NCBI RefSeq assembly: GCF_000002995.4
Contig: NW_025062479.1
Coordinates: forward strand, 4,335,221 to 4,399,220
Length of the DNA: 64,000 nucleotides
DNA from: Brugia malayi
Lineage: Eukaryota; Nematoda; Chromadorea; Rhabditida; Onchocercidae
Direction: 5' to 3'
Position 1 is the stretch's first letter. Every line of letters begins with the position of its first letter. The position numbers and the translations under genes were made by a program. Below the pieces are notes generated by a model. It worked only from the letters and a program-made list of their open reading frames with translations. It ran no database searches and was not told where the DNA came from. Of the stretch, positions 1 through 16,280 are shown piece by piece.

Positions 1-1553
1 CATGCGGAAAAACGAAAATGTCTAAGGCTATCACTAAAATGTTAAAGATTATATTCAGATAACCTATCTGGCTGAAATCCAAAGCATCGGTATTTTCCAA
101 GTTTCTAAAATTTCTGGCTTTGAGTTCAACTTCATTGATGAATTATGATTTCACTTTATGGAGAATATAAAAAATATTGGAGATAACATGACAAGGAGGA
201 ATTAATTCTTTTATCTGCAACAAGTTTGCTTGAATTTTTATATCTAATATTAAAAACAAATAAGCTTTCCGCTTGTCGAAATTTCTATTACATATCTGTT
301 TGCATTCACAAAAAAAGTACTCATAAACTGTGAACAAATTCCATAGAACTTCAACCGATTAAACTCTGATGACCAGCTTAATGTTAAAGATTATCTGAAA
401 AATCAAAAATCAAAGTTGACAATACAGTAAAAATAATAATGTAACCATTTTTAATGTAAACTAATTAGATGGAATTAAGTCAGCAAACAACAATTTAACT
501 TAAAGATTTAAAAATTGGGACATTGTAATCATATAACAGTGTTAGAAAAGCCAAATTTGTATATATTTGCAAAGAAGTAATAAAAGTTTGAAATGTACAG
601 CTTTTGCCTATGAAACGATTGAAAAATTAAAGGAAATTAACTACCAAGTCATTTATCACAAAATGTCTACACCAATCGTTTAATGTTCTACGGAAATGCA
701 GAAGCAAAACTGCATTTCCGTAGAACATTAAACGAATTAATACTGCGCTCTTTAGGCTTATTCTTTTTTGCACATTTTATTGAAGAAATTTCGTCATGCT
801 ACAGACATATATGCCTTATTTTTTTATATAGTAAAACGATAAACTTACCGGTAATGATATGAACAGTGGTTTATTAAAGCGTTCGACTGAGATAAACTGA
901 GATACATAATGAAGCATTTTATCGTTGTAAGGATTTGCTTCAGCGGCTTTGGTGACAGATGACATGCAGATAAAGTTAACGGATTTTTATATACAGATAT
1001 TCAAATGACAAGCTTTGATGGTCATCGTTTTCCACCAAAACAAACGAGACCGAGTAACAGGGAGCAGAGAAAATTTCGCCTGAATTCCCAATATATCATT
1101 CCATCAAAATTACAATTAAATAGTGCTGCTTCAAGCGCCACCTCTCCTAAAGTACGATTTGTGATACGGTGGCTCTACCTTGGCACTGTGCCGACCTCCC
1201 TGGCTTTTTTGTTGAAGAATTAGTTCCAGCAGTGATTGGTTTCTGGGTGCGAGGGGTCCCGATTTTGTGGAGATTTTTTAATGTATTTTATCAACAAGCC
1301 TAATTGCATCCTGTATGGACGGAGTTAAGTTTCTGCATCGTTAGTTGCCGAAATTTGCACGTGTCGAATTTAAAATCTACTCATAAATCATGTAGGGAAG
1401 TATAAGATGTCGTAATCTTGAACTTCAATTTCTAACTTTCTCTGCTTAAAGTGTTTTAACTTATCAAATGACGTATCATACATAGCATCTACTTTTTAAA
1501 TCAGTGCTGTTTCATGTTCAGCATTACTGTGAAAATTTTCAGTGAAGAATTAA
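1..1553. other. Left flank without a recognised gene
   Basis: No exon that I can recognise. Short open frames here have no family signature and no matching splice sites. The stretch holds the perfect hairpin at 676-735 and, at about 1130-1260, a slightly more GC-rich patch that is not obviously coding. It is presumably upstream and promoter DNA of the RING gene that starts at 1554. Confidence 0.5.
676..735. repeat. Perfect 26-bp inverted repeat (hairpin)
   Basis: The left arm 676-701 is the exact reverse complement of the right arm 710-735, separated by an 8-nt loop (702-709). The arms contain TTCTACGGAAATGCAG and its complement. It could be a small foldback element or a long-stem RNA hairpin. 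The sequence alone does not decide between these. Confidence 0.85.
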
Positions 1554-4500
1554 ATGGTATCTGGGCGTAGTGATGGTTCACCTGCATCACGACGCCTTAC
1601 ACTACCGCAGTTGACGTCATATGACAGGTCACGCAAACCACACACGTTATGTTCCGGTGTTGATACAAAATCTATTCATTTTGATTGGATTAGTAAAGAG
1701 TTGGAATGTGGCATCTGCGAAAAGACAATACAAAATACGATGGTTGTGAGGGTGAGAACAGATACTTTTGAAATAAATGCAGGATAGTTCACTCCTTTTT
1801 TTGTGTGTTGCTCGAAGTGAATTCACTATCCTATTCATGTTCTTGTCTCTCTTGAAAAATTTTAGTTGTCTTCCGCAGTTGTTGGAAGTGATGGTTTCAT
1901 ACAGTTTTTCATTCCAGAATTGTATGCATCGTTTTTGTGCAGATTGTATATTGCAAAGAATACACACTGGAGCGAGGAAGTGTCCCTCATGTCATAAAGT
2001 TCTTCCGAAAAAGACACCACTGAAAAGTGATGCAAATTTTGATGCTATTATAAATAAGGTATTTTTTAAATTGGAAACTGAAATTTTGAGGTGTTTTAAC
2101 TTCGTATTTCCGAAAAATTCGTAGTCACCTGTTGCGTAGGGCGCTTGAACATTCTTCTCTTTTTTCTTTTTTTTTTTTTTTTTTTTACATCTGCAACGGG
2201 TTGGGTGCATGGCGGAGGAACTAATGTTTAAGATGTGGTGCTTGTATCAGGCAGTTCATATCAAATTGCTATCACTTCAGTTCACACTGTCAGTCGAAAG
2301 GAGATGTGTGAAACGTCCGATCACCGAGTCAAGTAATTTATGTAAGTTGTCGTTACATTTTATGAACGTCATTGAGGCGGAGTATATTTACATTTTATTA
2401 TTCTATAAACTGATGGTGTGCGGTACAGGATTGTTTATCAAGAGGCGATGCTCAGAATTGTTTATCATATGACAGTCAAAATATTGTAATCAAATGTATT
2501 CAAAAAAAAAAAACTTCCATTTTTTTTTTACTTGATGACTCATAAATATTTTTCAGGTTTCACCAAGAAGAGGGTTTTTGATAAGAAATCATCTATTAAA
2601 CGTTTGACGAGTTGGAATACAGTAGTTCCTTCATCTTCATCAGAATGGACACCTTCGAAAAATGCTAAGGCGTCGGGAAAGGTCTTGTTTTTAGATTTAT
2701 GAGACTTTTCATATGTTTGTTTTTTTATGTTTTGATAGGCAATTATACTGACTGTTTTTACTTTTATAATCTCGCTTTCTCTTCTTTTTTAAAATAATAT
2801 GCAAATGTTTAGGAAAGTATATTTCAGATAGATCTCAGCATTAAAGTGAGTAACACTATTTTTAAATTTTTTAGTGCGATTCGATGACAGATTCAGCATC
2901 AAACATACCTTTAGAAATAAAACCACCGTTACTGCCTAGCATGCATTCCGATGCATCCGATCCTCCGCTCACAATTGATGAAGATTCTTCAGATGGTTAT
3001 TTTTTCAATTTGTTGACTTTATTGAAATTGATAGATAAAAAGAATTTCGAGCATTTTTGCTGAAGTAAAAGGAATATTTGAAGTTTTGTTTTGTTTTGTT
3101 TTTCTTTTTTTAGAGAAATCGTCTTATGCGTAAAAGCAGTTCTTTTTTTCATGTTAATAATAAACTTCCCACTGAAACAGCTGACATACTGATATCTTGC
3201 TTTAACTACGGTTAGATTTGCTTTAGATGTTTATCCGAATTTCGAACAACCAACAACATCGTCATATGCAGAGGGTGAAAACAGATTAAATGTTAATGAT
3301 ACAAGTCAAAAGAGAACAAAAGTAAATTTTTGACAACAATCCTGTGTCTTCTTTAGTTCATTTTAAGGTGGTTAAAAGTGAAGTATCTTTTTTAATTCTC
3401 TCTTGAAAATAGTTTTTGGCTCTAAATTATTAAATTTAATATTCCATTGCGCTAACTAAAAGTTGAAGTAATTTTCTAGCGGTTGAACGCCTTGCATTAA
3501 ATTTTTTTCAGTCGAGTCGGTTGGCATCAAATCACTGTGAAGTGACTCCAGTCGTTGTTTTGCAGAAGTCTAGGAGTCATGGTATTTTTTTTGTCGCGTA
3601 GTCAAATCTTGAAATAATACTTGTAAAATTTGGGAACTGAATGTCGAATCTTGACTTTCAATATCGAATTGTTACTTGCAGAACGGCTTAATGGAATGGC
3701 TGTAAAGAATGCTCAGGTTAATGGTAAAAACGAGCGTTCTTCAAAGTGCTTGAACGTGTATCCTATTCTTGGTCCATCTACGCACATTGTAACAAATCAA
3801 GTTAATTCAAATTTGAATGTAAGATTTATAAATTTCCTTCAATCTTCTTATATATACGGTATTTCGCTATGTCTGGTGTACATCGTATTTCACTGTTGCA
3901 GTCGTTCGTAGAAAAAAAATTTTTTTTTCAGCTTCCGACTACTGTTTCGGTTTCTGGGATTTCAAACGGAAGTTTGCTTCATGCCAATGGAAATAGTTAG
4001 TACTCTTTTTTGAAATGAATCGTATCGTAATATATTATTACGAATATTCCTAATGTTTCGTTTTTGTCGAGTTTTTTTTTTTTTTTGCAATGAAAATTTG
4101 ATTAAAAAAAGGTAACAAAGTAAAACTTCCTTGTGATGTGAGTATCAAGCAGTTGTCGAGCAGTTTTATAGTTGCCGATAAATATCTAGGAAACATGGTG
4201 TTATAGTAAGGCACATTAGAGTATTTTTATTAAAATATAAAAAAAAAAAAGTGTTTCATTTTCGTTCATATTTTTTTCTGTAGGGTACTCACAAAAATGT
4301 ACTGACGATTTCCATAAGATGTTTTTGCAGTGAAAAGAACAATGAATCCCAAAGTGGGTGATGGACTGTTGTTAACGCTATCTTTAGGAAGCAATTTCCT
4401 GGGAGAAGATGTAATGATGATGTCACCACGTTCTTCTGAGTATTTGCTGATGTCAGGAAAGCAGAGGTTATCGTCAGGAATAGAATCAGAACTTGTTCTT

Positions 4501-5826
4501 AATCCTGATGCAAGTGTAGTGAGTGATGACTCACTACCTATTGCTGCTAAACATTTGCGATACATTATCACATGTCCAACAACTACAGGTTTCTACGATG
4601 TATTTTGGCCACTATCAAGTCAGTAGTATTTTGCAGTTTTAGACTAGTGTCGTAATGTACGATATATTAATTCATATTTGTACTTGTAGTTGAACTGAAA
4701 TATAAGTAACAGTGAGTCATGAAAAACTTCGTTAGTTTTGCTTTAAACGCGCTGGCAATTATTGGAACAGTTACGAGTTGCAGTTGGTCATTTATGTGAA
4801 TACATACTGCAGCGAATCAGGGTGGAGTCACGTGCTGAATGGGGCAGAAAGTACAGTGATAAGTGTCTACCGGAGGTATTCCATTTTTTTTTTTTTTTTC
4901 TTATTTGAATACAATAACAAACCCAAAATCCTGAAAATGATATCACTCTAGAGGGCGTAATTACGGCTACATATTTACTGTTAACAGCTCAGATATATGA
5001 ATTATTTTTTGATCACTCACTATTCTGATTTCATTTTACAGCGCGTTCTCCTGTGTCCGGTAAAGTCTGATCTAGCTCTAGATGATGTGCTCGTGGTAAA
5101 TGAAACGGGAGAGGGTCAGTTTACAACTTTAAATGTTGGTGAACGGAACAGCGATCCGAAGTCAGCTTCAGTTTTTACCATTAATTCACCATTTACTGGT
5201 AAGTTTACTGCGACTCGTTCTTGTAATTTCAGTAGTTACCTTTCGGTCGAAAGATGTTATCTTAATACCCTCACCTAATTAGTTATATTATAATGATAGT
5301 TATTTTAAAATATAAAGCATGACAGGGTTGTGGATATCAGGCTTGTTTCTGAATAAGTTATGAATAAGTTATCTGCTGCAACTGATTGCCTTTTCGTTAT
5401 TATTTTTCTTCTTGAATCGTGATTAATATTTATAGGGGCAGAATCATCCTGCTTAATATCTGTCCTGGTTTCCATAATCGTTTTAAAGAGTTGGTAACAT
5501 TGTTATTAAGGAATGGAATTTTTTAAGACAACATACTGGTAAAGTAAAATGTGCACAATAAATTTGAGCTTTTTCACTATTTATCACTGGTGCATTGTTT
5601 TTTAGCACTGAGTGAGAACCAGTCAACTTTAAATATTAATTGTGCAGCTGTGAAAGATTTTGTGTATTTTAAAAGCTGGTGCTATTTTAGATTAGGTTTC
5701 CAGATGATTTGGTTGTTTTTTCCAGCATTGGATGAATCGATAACAATTGAGCAGTTGAAAGCAGAATATTGGGCGAATAAAAAGAGACCACTGAAACTTA
5801 TTTTTAAATTTATTGGAAAGTCATAG
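1554..5826 (+). CDS. RING1/RING2-type Polycomb E3 ubiquitin ligase
   Basis: Exons: 1554-1751, 1918-2058, 2281-2341, 2557-2681, 2875-2995, 3227-3321, 3512-3581, 3682-3818, 3932-3995, 4331-4588, 4784-4875, 5042-5198, 5726-5826. All junctions keep phase, giving 539 residues. A C3HC4 RING lies at about residues 52-91 (C52, C55, C68, H70, C73, C76, C88, C91), with the family string HRFCADC split by intron 1. It is followed by the typical NFDAII stretch. The C-terminus, from about residue 412, is a RAWUL domain (RYIITCP, GHLCEYIL, GQFTTLNV, AEYW, KKRPLKLIF), as in human RING1/RNF2. Known role of the family: PRC1 catalytic subunit that monoubiquitinates histone H2A in the nucleus. The Ser/Thr/Asn-rich linker between the domains is poorly conserved. 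The small exon 2281-2341 is chosen only because it repairs the phase. The C. elegans counterpart would be SPAT-3. Confidence 0.92.
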
Positions 5827-8099
5827 CGGAAGTTGATTGTTTGCTTTTTTTCTGTGCGCAGGATATGCACGAGAAAACCATGCATTAGTTTGAAGGAGTC
5901 TCTATTATTGAGGTCAAAATACCCGCTCATATCTTGTCCAGTCTAGTATTTGCGAGGGAATTGTTTTCATATTAGTTAAATCGCTGATATTCTAGTTCGC
6001 ACCCGAAAGGTAAAATAATCATGTTTTTTTTCTTCAAAATATAAGAATTTAATCTCAGGCTTAGAAATTTCGGGATATGTAGTTGGTGTTCGTTCTTGGT
6101 GGTATAGCATAAACAGCGTTTCGAATTTTGTTTAATCACTTTAGCAATTTTGACTGACAGGGTAGTATGTGGAGCACTTGTTAAAACTATTACATGTCTT
6201 ACTGTGTTTAATACACGTAGCATATAGCTTGTATTGTGCCCGGATTTCAGCAATTGTGATACTTTACGCCATCCTAGCAACAGAATGACAGTGAAAAAGA
6301 GCTAATGTGGGGATTTTAGAGATCCAGTTCTTTCGCGTTTTTTCTAAAAAAAACAGCTTTTGTAAGTGTTCACTTTGCTTCTGCAATGGTTGTTCAGTTT
6401 GAAGAAAACCAGGGTGACAGACTGCATCGTGTTTATCATTTGAAAGTGCTATCTATAAATTTTGAAATCTTCAAGAAGCTAGGCTTGGCTCTTTACTAGC
6501 TCAGGTTCTGTATACAGATTTAATTCCAGGAGTACCTGTATTGTTATGTCTTCCCATATTTGGATTTTGTCGTTTATGTCAAAAATAAATTATGTCGATC
6601 GATTCTTTTGAACCGTTTAAGTAGTTGCGCAGATTTACTTGATACTAACTCTTAAATGTTGCAAGGAAAAAAAAAAAAAAAAAATTGCACTTCGGCGTAT
6701 TCATATCCGGTGACTTGAGTTGTTAGAAACCCAATAAACTTGATTGCAATTCCTCGAGGCGAACTGCTTGCAAACAGTATTCAGTTGTTGCTGCTGTTTA
6801 TGTGTTTTAGCGCACAAGATGTTCGAAGGCAGTTCGCGTACAAAGTTTCGTGCAAGCCTGTGCACTGAATCTGCATTCAGAGACGAGTTTTTTGCAGGCT
6901 ATAAACTACTTTGGTTCGATCTGGAAGGACTTTATGACGTTATGCAGTGAGATGAAGACGAGTTTCAGTCGAAGTACGCAAGCATATAATTGATGGTACG
7001 TTACAGTCAAGATGTAACGAGCTTGGAGGTATTCACCAATCTAAACTGTACCAGGTTCCTTTCTACAGCTACAAATATATGACCTCTAGAGCTGCATATT
7101 GAACATAACGTTACTGTAGATAACGTCCTCAGCTTTAAATTTTGCCTACACTGCACACCAGGCATGTCACCTCAGCCATTTGTATAGTTAGAGATTTCTC
7201 ATTCTCACGTGCTTATGTCGTTTCCCAGAGACAAACATTGCGATTTCCAGTGACTGAATTGGATATATTTTCTTGAGTCAAGCATTCTGATCCTGATTTA
7301 CGGGATATAACCGAACATTTTAATATTAGCATTGCAACCTACGTGATTGTGCCGAAACCTTATTTTAAAAATCCATATATAAATCGCTACAACTATTCAG
7401 TGTGAATACAAAAATGTTTCTCCATCGCTGTTTAAAACGCATCAACAGAAAAAATTGGCAGTATGACAACGGTTTTGGTAACTGAGGTCAATTACAAAAT
7501 ACAAATGCTAAGGTGCAAACTAAAATGTAAGAAATAAGTCACACCCAATAAATGGTGCGCTGAGTTGACGTGTCCGAGTAAGTCAACCGTAACAGGCATA
7601 GTTTAATCTTGAAGTAATCATGGATCAACACTTCCCCAACTTTTAGTGACAGTAACACAATCTTCCCTAGAGGAACAGAGACACGCCCATATATTTTGTG
7701 TTCTAAGATTCAATGCACACAAAAAAGTGAGTTAAAATATGCGGCATGGGGAACCTAAATAAGGTTTGGACACGTCAGTGAAATTGCAGGAGCACTAAAG
7801 AGTCGAGTACAAACAAATAATTTATGCCTTATATGATGCTTTGCATTCGATCTCCTGGTTCAAGTGTTACTGGAGATGACTAATCCCTAACGATGAAATT
7901 CTGAACTGAATTGATAACTACAAATAGGTGCTACAAAAACTTTCGAGGAACTTATTTCATGATAGCTGTCTTAAGCAGTAGTTCCTCACCGACAGAAATG
8001 TTTACATTGAAGCAAAAGATAGTTACAATTAAAAAATTTGATTGAGTAGACAAATGTAGGTTATAAATGGAGTGTACAATTATTCTTTGCCGTCAGCGT
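5827..8099. other. Region between convergent RING1 and H3.3 genes
   Basis: This should hold the 3' UTRs of the two convergent genes. AATAAA motifs occur at 6584-6589 and 6733-6738, far from the RING stop, and a run of 18 A lies at 6667-6684. An open frame at about 6818-6950 (starting MFEGSSRTKF) sits just after a TTTTAG, but I do not recognise it and found no partner exon. Nothing else is supported. Confidence 0.45.
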
Positions 8100-13221
<5,122 letters not shown>

Positions 13222-16200
13222 ATGATATCGGAGTCACAGGAATGGATCCTGCACACTATATTGCATTTGTTATTTACATTATGCATTGTGTATCCACCAG
13301 TTGAGTTTCAACGTGCAGGCTTCACTATCCAAACATTATTTTCTGGAATATTGGGTGTAGAACGAGATGATTTTGTTGGATATCATTTGAGGAGGTCCTT
13401 ATTGACACGTTTCATACATTTCTGCCTACCCTTATGTAAGTTTTGTTATTTCACATCATTCCTTCATTAAGATCACCATTCATATTTATCCGTACAATGG
13501 AAACATTTTGCTACCTAATGACCGGTGCTTGATTGACCTACTTCTTTGTTATTTCGAAGGTGTTATTCTTATTTTTTGTTAAGGCTGCGATCATGTTCTG
13601 CGGAACTTGATCCATATTTGAACTCACTTATATCCACATATTTAATTACATTCAATTACATTTATTTCTTTCACTTGTAGTTTACTTCGTCTATTTATCG
13701 ATGGTTTTACGAGAAACAATATTTACCCCTACACCACAAACTGTTTTGCAGTTTGGTGCATACGTATCTATCGCAATCGCTGGAGGTAATGTATCCTTTT
13801 ATCACTACCTTCCATGTATCTGTGCAGTACTGGGTGACTTGATTACATAATAAAACGTTTTACTTTTCTGAAAAATGAACTTTGTGCCGTAGAGACTGTA
13901 TATTCACATTCAGTTTCTCATCTTTTGGAATGGTTTGCAGTCGCTGCCTTCATAATGTTGTATCATTGGTGGAATGGATTTGATAAACACTCGACTGTGC
14001 ACTGTTTGAAAAGCTATCTTGGCAGTAATGGAAGCAGTTGGCGTGTAGTAGCTGAATCAATCAATGCAGAGTATCGCAATGTGTTGGATACGTTAAGCAT
14101 AACTCTATCAGGTTTGTTTCTTTTGAATTTATTTGTTTATTAATGTTATTTAACATATCTTCAGTGCTCTTCATGGTTTTTGGTTGAATGCGCAAAATTA
14201 TTGCGGTTTTTAAGTTTTTAAGCTTAGTTTTGTTATTTTTTGTAGCTTCAATCAACAATTTTAATAAAGGCGTAGTTTGTTTTATAGGTATAGATCGTGT
14301 TGTGATGACATCTTCGTGGATTTTGTATATTACTAATTATACATTAATTTGCGCTCAAGTGAGTGATGTATCACTGGAGGCTATAAGAGCTGACGAACAT
14401 CCAGTATTACTTGTTATTTATTTTTCGTTTTCTCTCTTCTTTGCTTTGCTGTTTTTACTTCCTTTGCTATTCCTTCATTTATTGTCTCTTCCTGTACGAT
14501 TTACTCCTATCGTACCAAAACAATTTATAGAGTTCGGTTTACGTACTGTAGATAAATATAATGAATTTCTTTTACATAACTTGAGTATAAGGTGGCTTTT
14601 ATGTTCATTCACGTTGTTTCCTTAAAAGCGAAAGCGGTCTTTTATTAGATTTCTCATCATACACAAAATGGTGGTTCGGCGCAGTTCATCAACATATGCG
14701 TAAGCAGTACAACACAACGTTTCGAACCATTTATCATCAGATATGTTAAATTATTTGTTGACGTGCAAATTAATTGAGAAGTTGTAACTTGTTCTCTTTT
14801 CTTTTTTTCTGCTTATTCATCTCTCATTAATGATGAAAGCAAGTGATTTTGTGTTTATCGTTATTTCATGTAATTTAGTTTCAGTGATATTGTTATTTTC
14901 AGAATACGTGCAGAATCATTCCGTGATTTGCGTAACAAGCTAGATAAACCTATTGCTGTAGCTCGAGAAGTAGTATTGAAGCAATCACTTAATGAGCGTT
15001 TCGTTGAAGCATTCACACAACAAATTGCTTTGAATCCTAAATATGAATATGACGAGCCGGAAGTCAGTTTTGGTCGTTATAAAAAAAAAAAAAAAAAAGT
15101 GACATTTCAAGTATTTCATTGAAGATGGTCAAATAGTAAAGAAAATTTTGGGGTAAAGTTATCTTTAATTATTATAAAATGGTGACTGATCGAAGCAATT
15201 ACGGATTAACAAAATTTATTAGCTATTGTTGTATTCAACTGCAGTTGAAGTTTGAAGGAATCAGTTTTTGCAGAAATGTTAGATCATTGTTTTACCGATT
15301 TCAGTAACCCAGAACACTTCATCTGTCAAATTGTGTTAGACTCATTTTAAACGTAAATGATCACGATTTCCGTGAACGTAAACGACCACGGCAATGAATG
15401 GGGCAACTAGTGGGGAAAGTGTAGCCCGTATGACTTACTAAGTTATACTTTCTGAAATAAGTATAGCCTAGCAGATATTCAGACGGAGATTTTGATGTTT
15501 GCTGTTTTAGCACCAGAATCCGCACCAGAATTAATAATATATCTATGATTACAAATAATGGTGTTTACTTATTGGATTCAGCAGAAGACATCTTATAAAT
15601 TACTAGTTGCAGTAAAATAGTTCATTTTGCCTCATCTTAGGCTCTTTGTTTATCAGTCTTATTATTCATTATATAACAGTTACGGGGCTTCAACGATATC
15701 CATATTTAATTCATCATTAGTTCTCTCTCTGAAACGTTAAGTCTTCAACACCTTAAAATACGAGTGCAATTAGTTTTTGTCAATATTTAAATATTTAAAC
15801 ATTCAATTTGCTTACTGTTACGGTGCATTGCTTTTTTTTAGCGCCTTGAGCCATGTTTGGGTTGCTCTACTGAGATGTCGAACATCAAATTATGGAAACA
15901 GTGTCTGAATAATATTCAGGATGATATGGGTGCAGAAGGACCTAAACTCCATTGCACGCAGTGCTATTGCAGACCTATGTGGTATGTTCTGTGGTACTTC
16001 TTTGTGAACTCATTTGAAAACCTTTTAACCGTCGGATTGGTGAATAAGTTACTTTTCTCTGTGCTTCAAAAGATTTTTTTTATATTTTCAATTTTTAAGA
16101 AAATCCTGTATATCCATGTATCTCTGCAGGTGTGACACATGTATGGGACTTATCTTTGCATCTAAACAAGATCCACATCATCCCGAACTGTGGATGCCTG

Positions 16201-16280
16201 GCAAAGCTCAATGTCCAACGTGTCGAGCGACATTCTGCGTTCTTGATGTTGCGTTTTTAAATATGACTAAGAATTCATAG
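13222..16280 (+). CDS. TMEM129-type ER membrane E3 ubiquitin ligase
   Basis: Exons: 13222-13435, 13681-13785, 13941-14111, 14288-14591, 14903-15062, 15842-15981, 16130-16280. They join in phase to 414 residues; human TMEM129 has 362. The N-terminal hydrophobic segments are followed by a family-typical region (YPPVEFQRAGFT, GYHLRR, VVAESINAEYR). Near residue 200 a second, strongly hydrophobic stretch (FSFSLFFALLFLLPLLFLHLL) seems to be an insertion relative to the human protein. The C-terminal cysteine-rich RING variant (about residues 321-405) has EPCLGC, QCYCRPMWCDTC, CPTCRATFC. Known role: ER ubiquitin ligase in ER-associated degradation of membrane proteins. The exon 5 donor (GTCAGT at 15063) was chosen for phase. 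An A18 run follows just inside the intron. Confidence 0.93.

Noticed and set aside
2165..2187. Poly(T) and other A/T homopolymer runs (2165-2187, 6667-6684, 21989-22005, 28103-28123) as retroposed poly(A) tails
   Set aside because: No retroposed gene body or target duplication next to them; such runs are common in AT-rich introns.
6905..6925. GGTTCGATC resembling a tRNA T-loop
   Set aside because: The flanking bases do not pair as a T-stem and no acceptor or anticodon arm fits.
14188..14625. A 145-codon open frame taken as a gene of its own
   Set aside because: It is the read-through of intron sequence into TMEM129 exon 4 (14288-14591).
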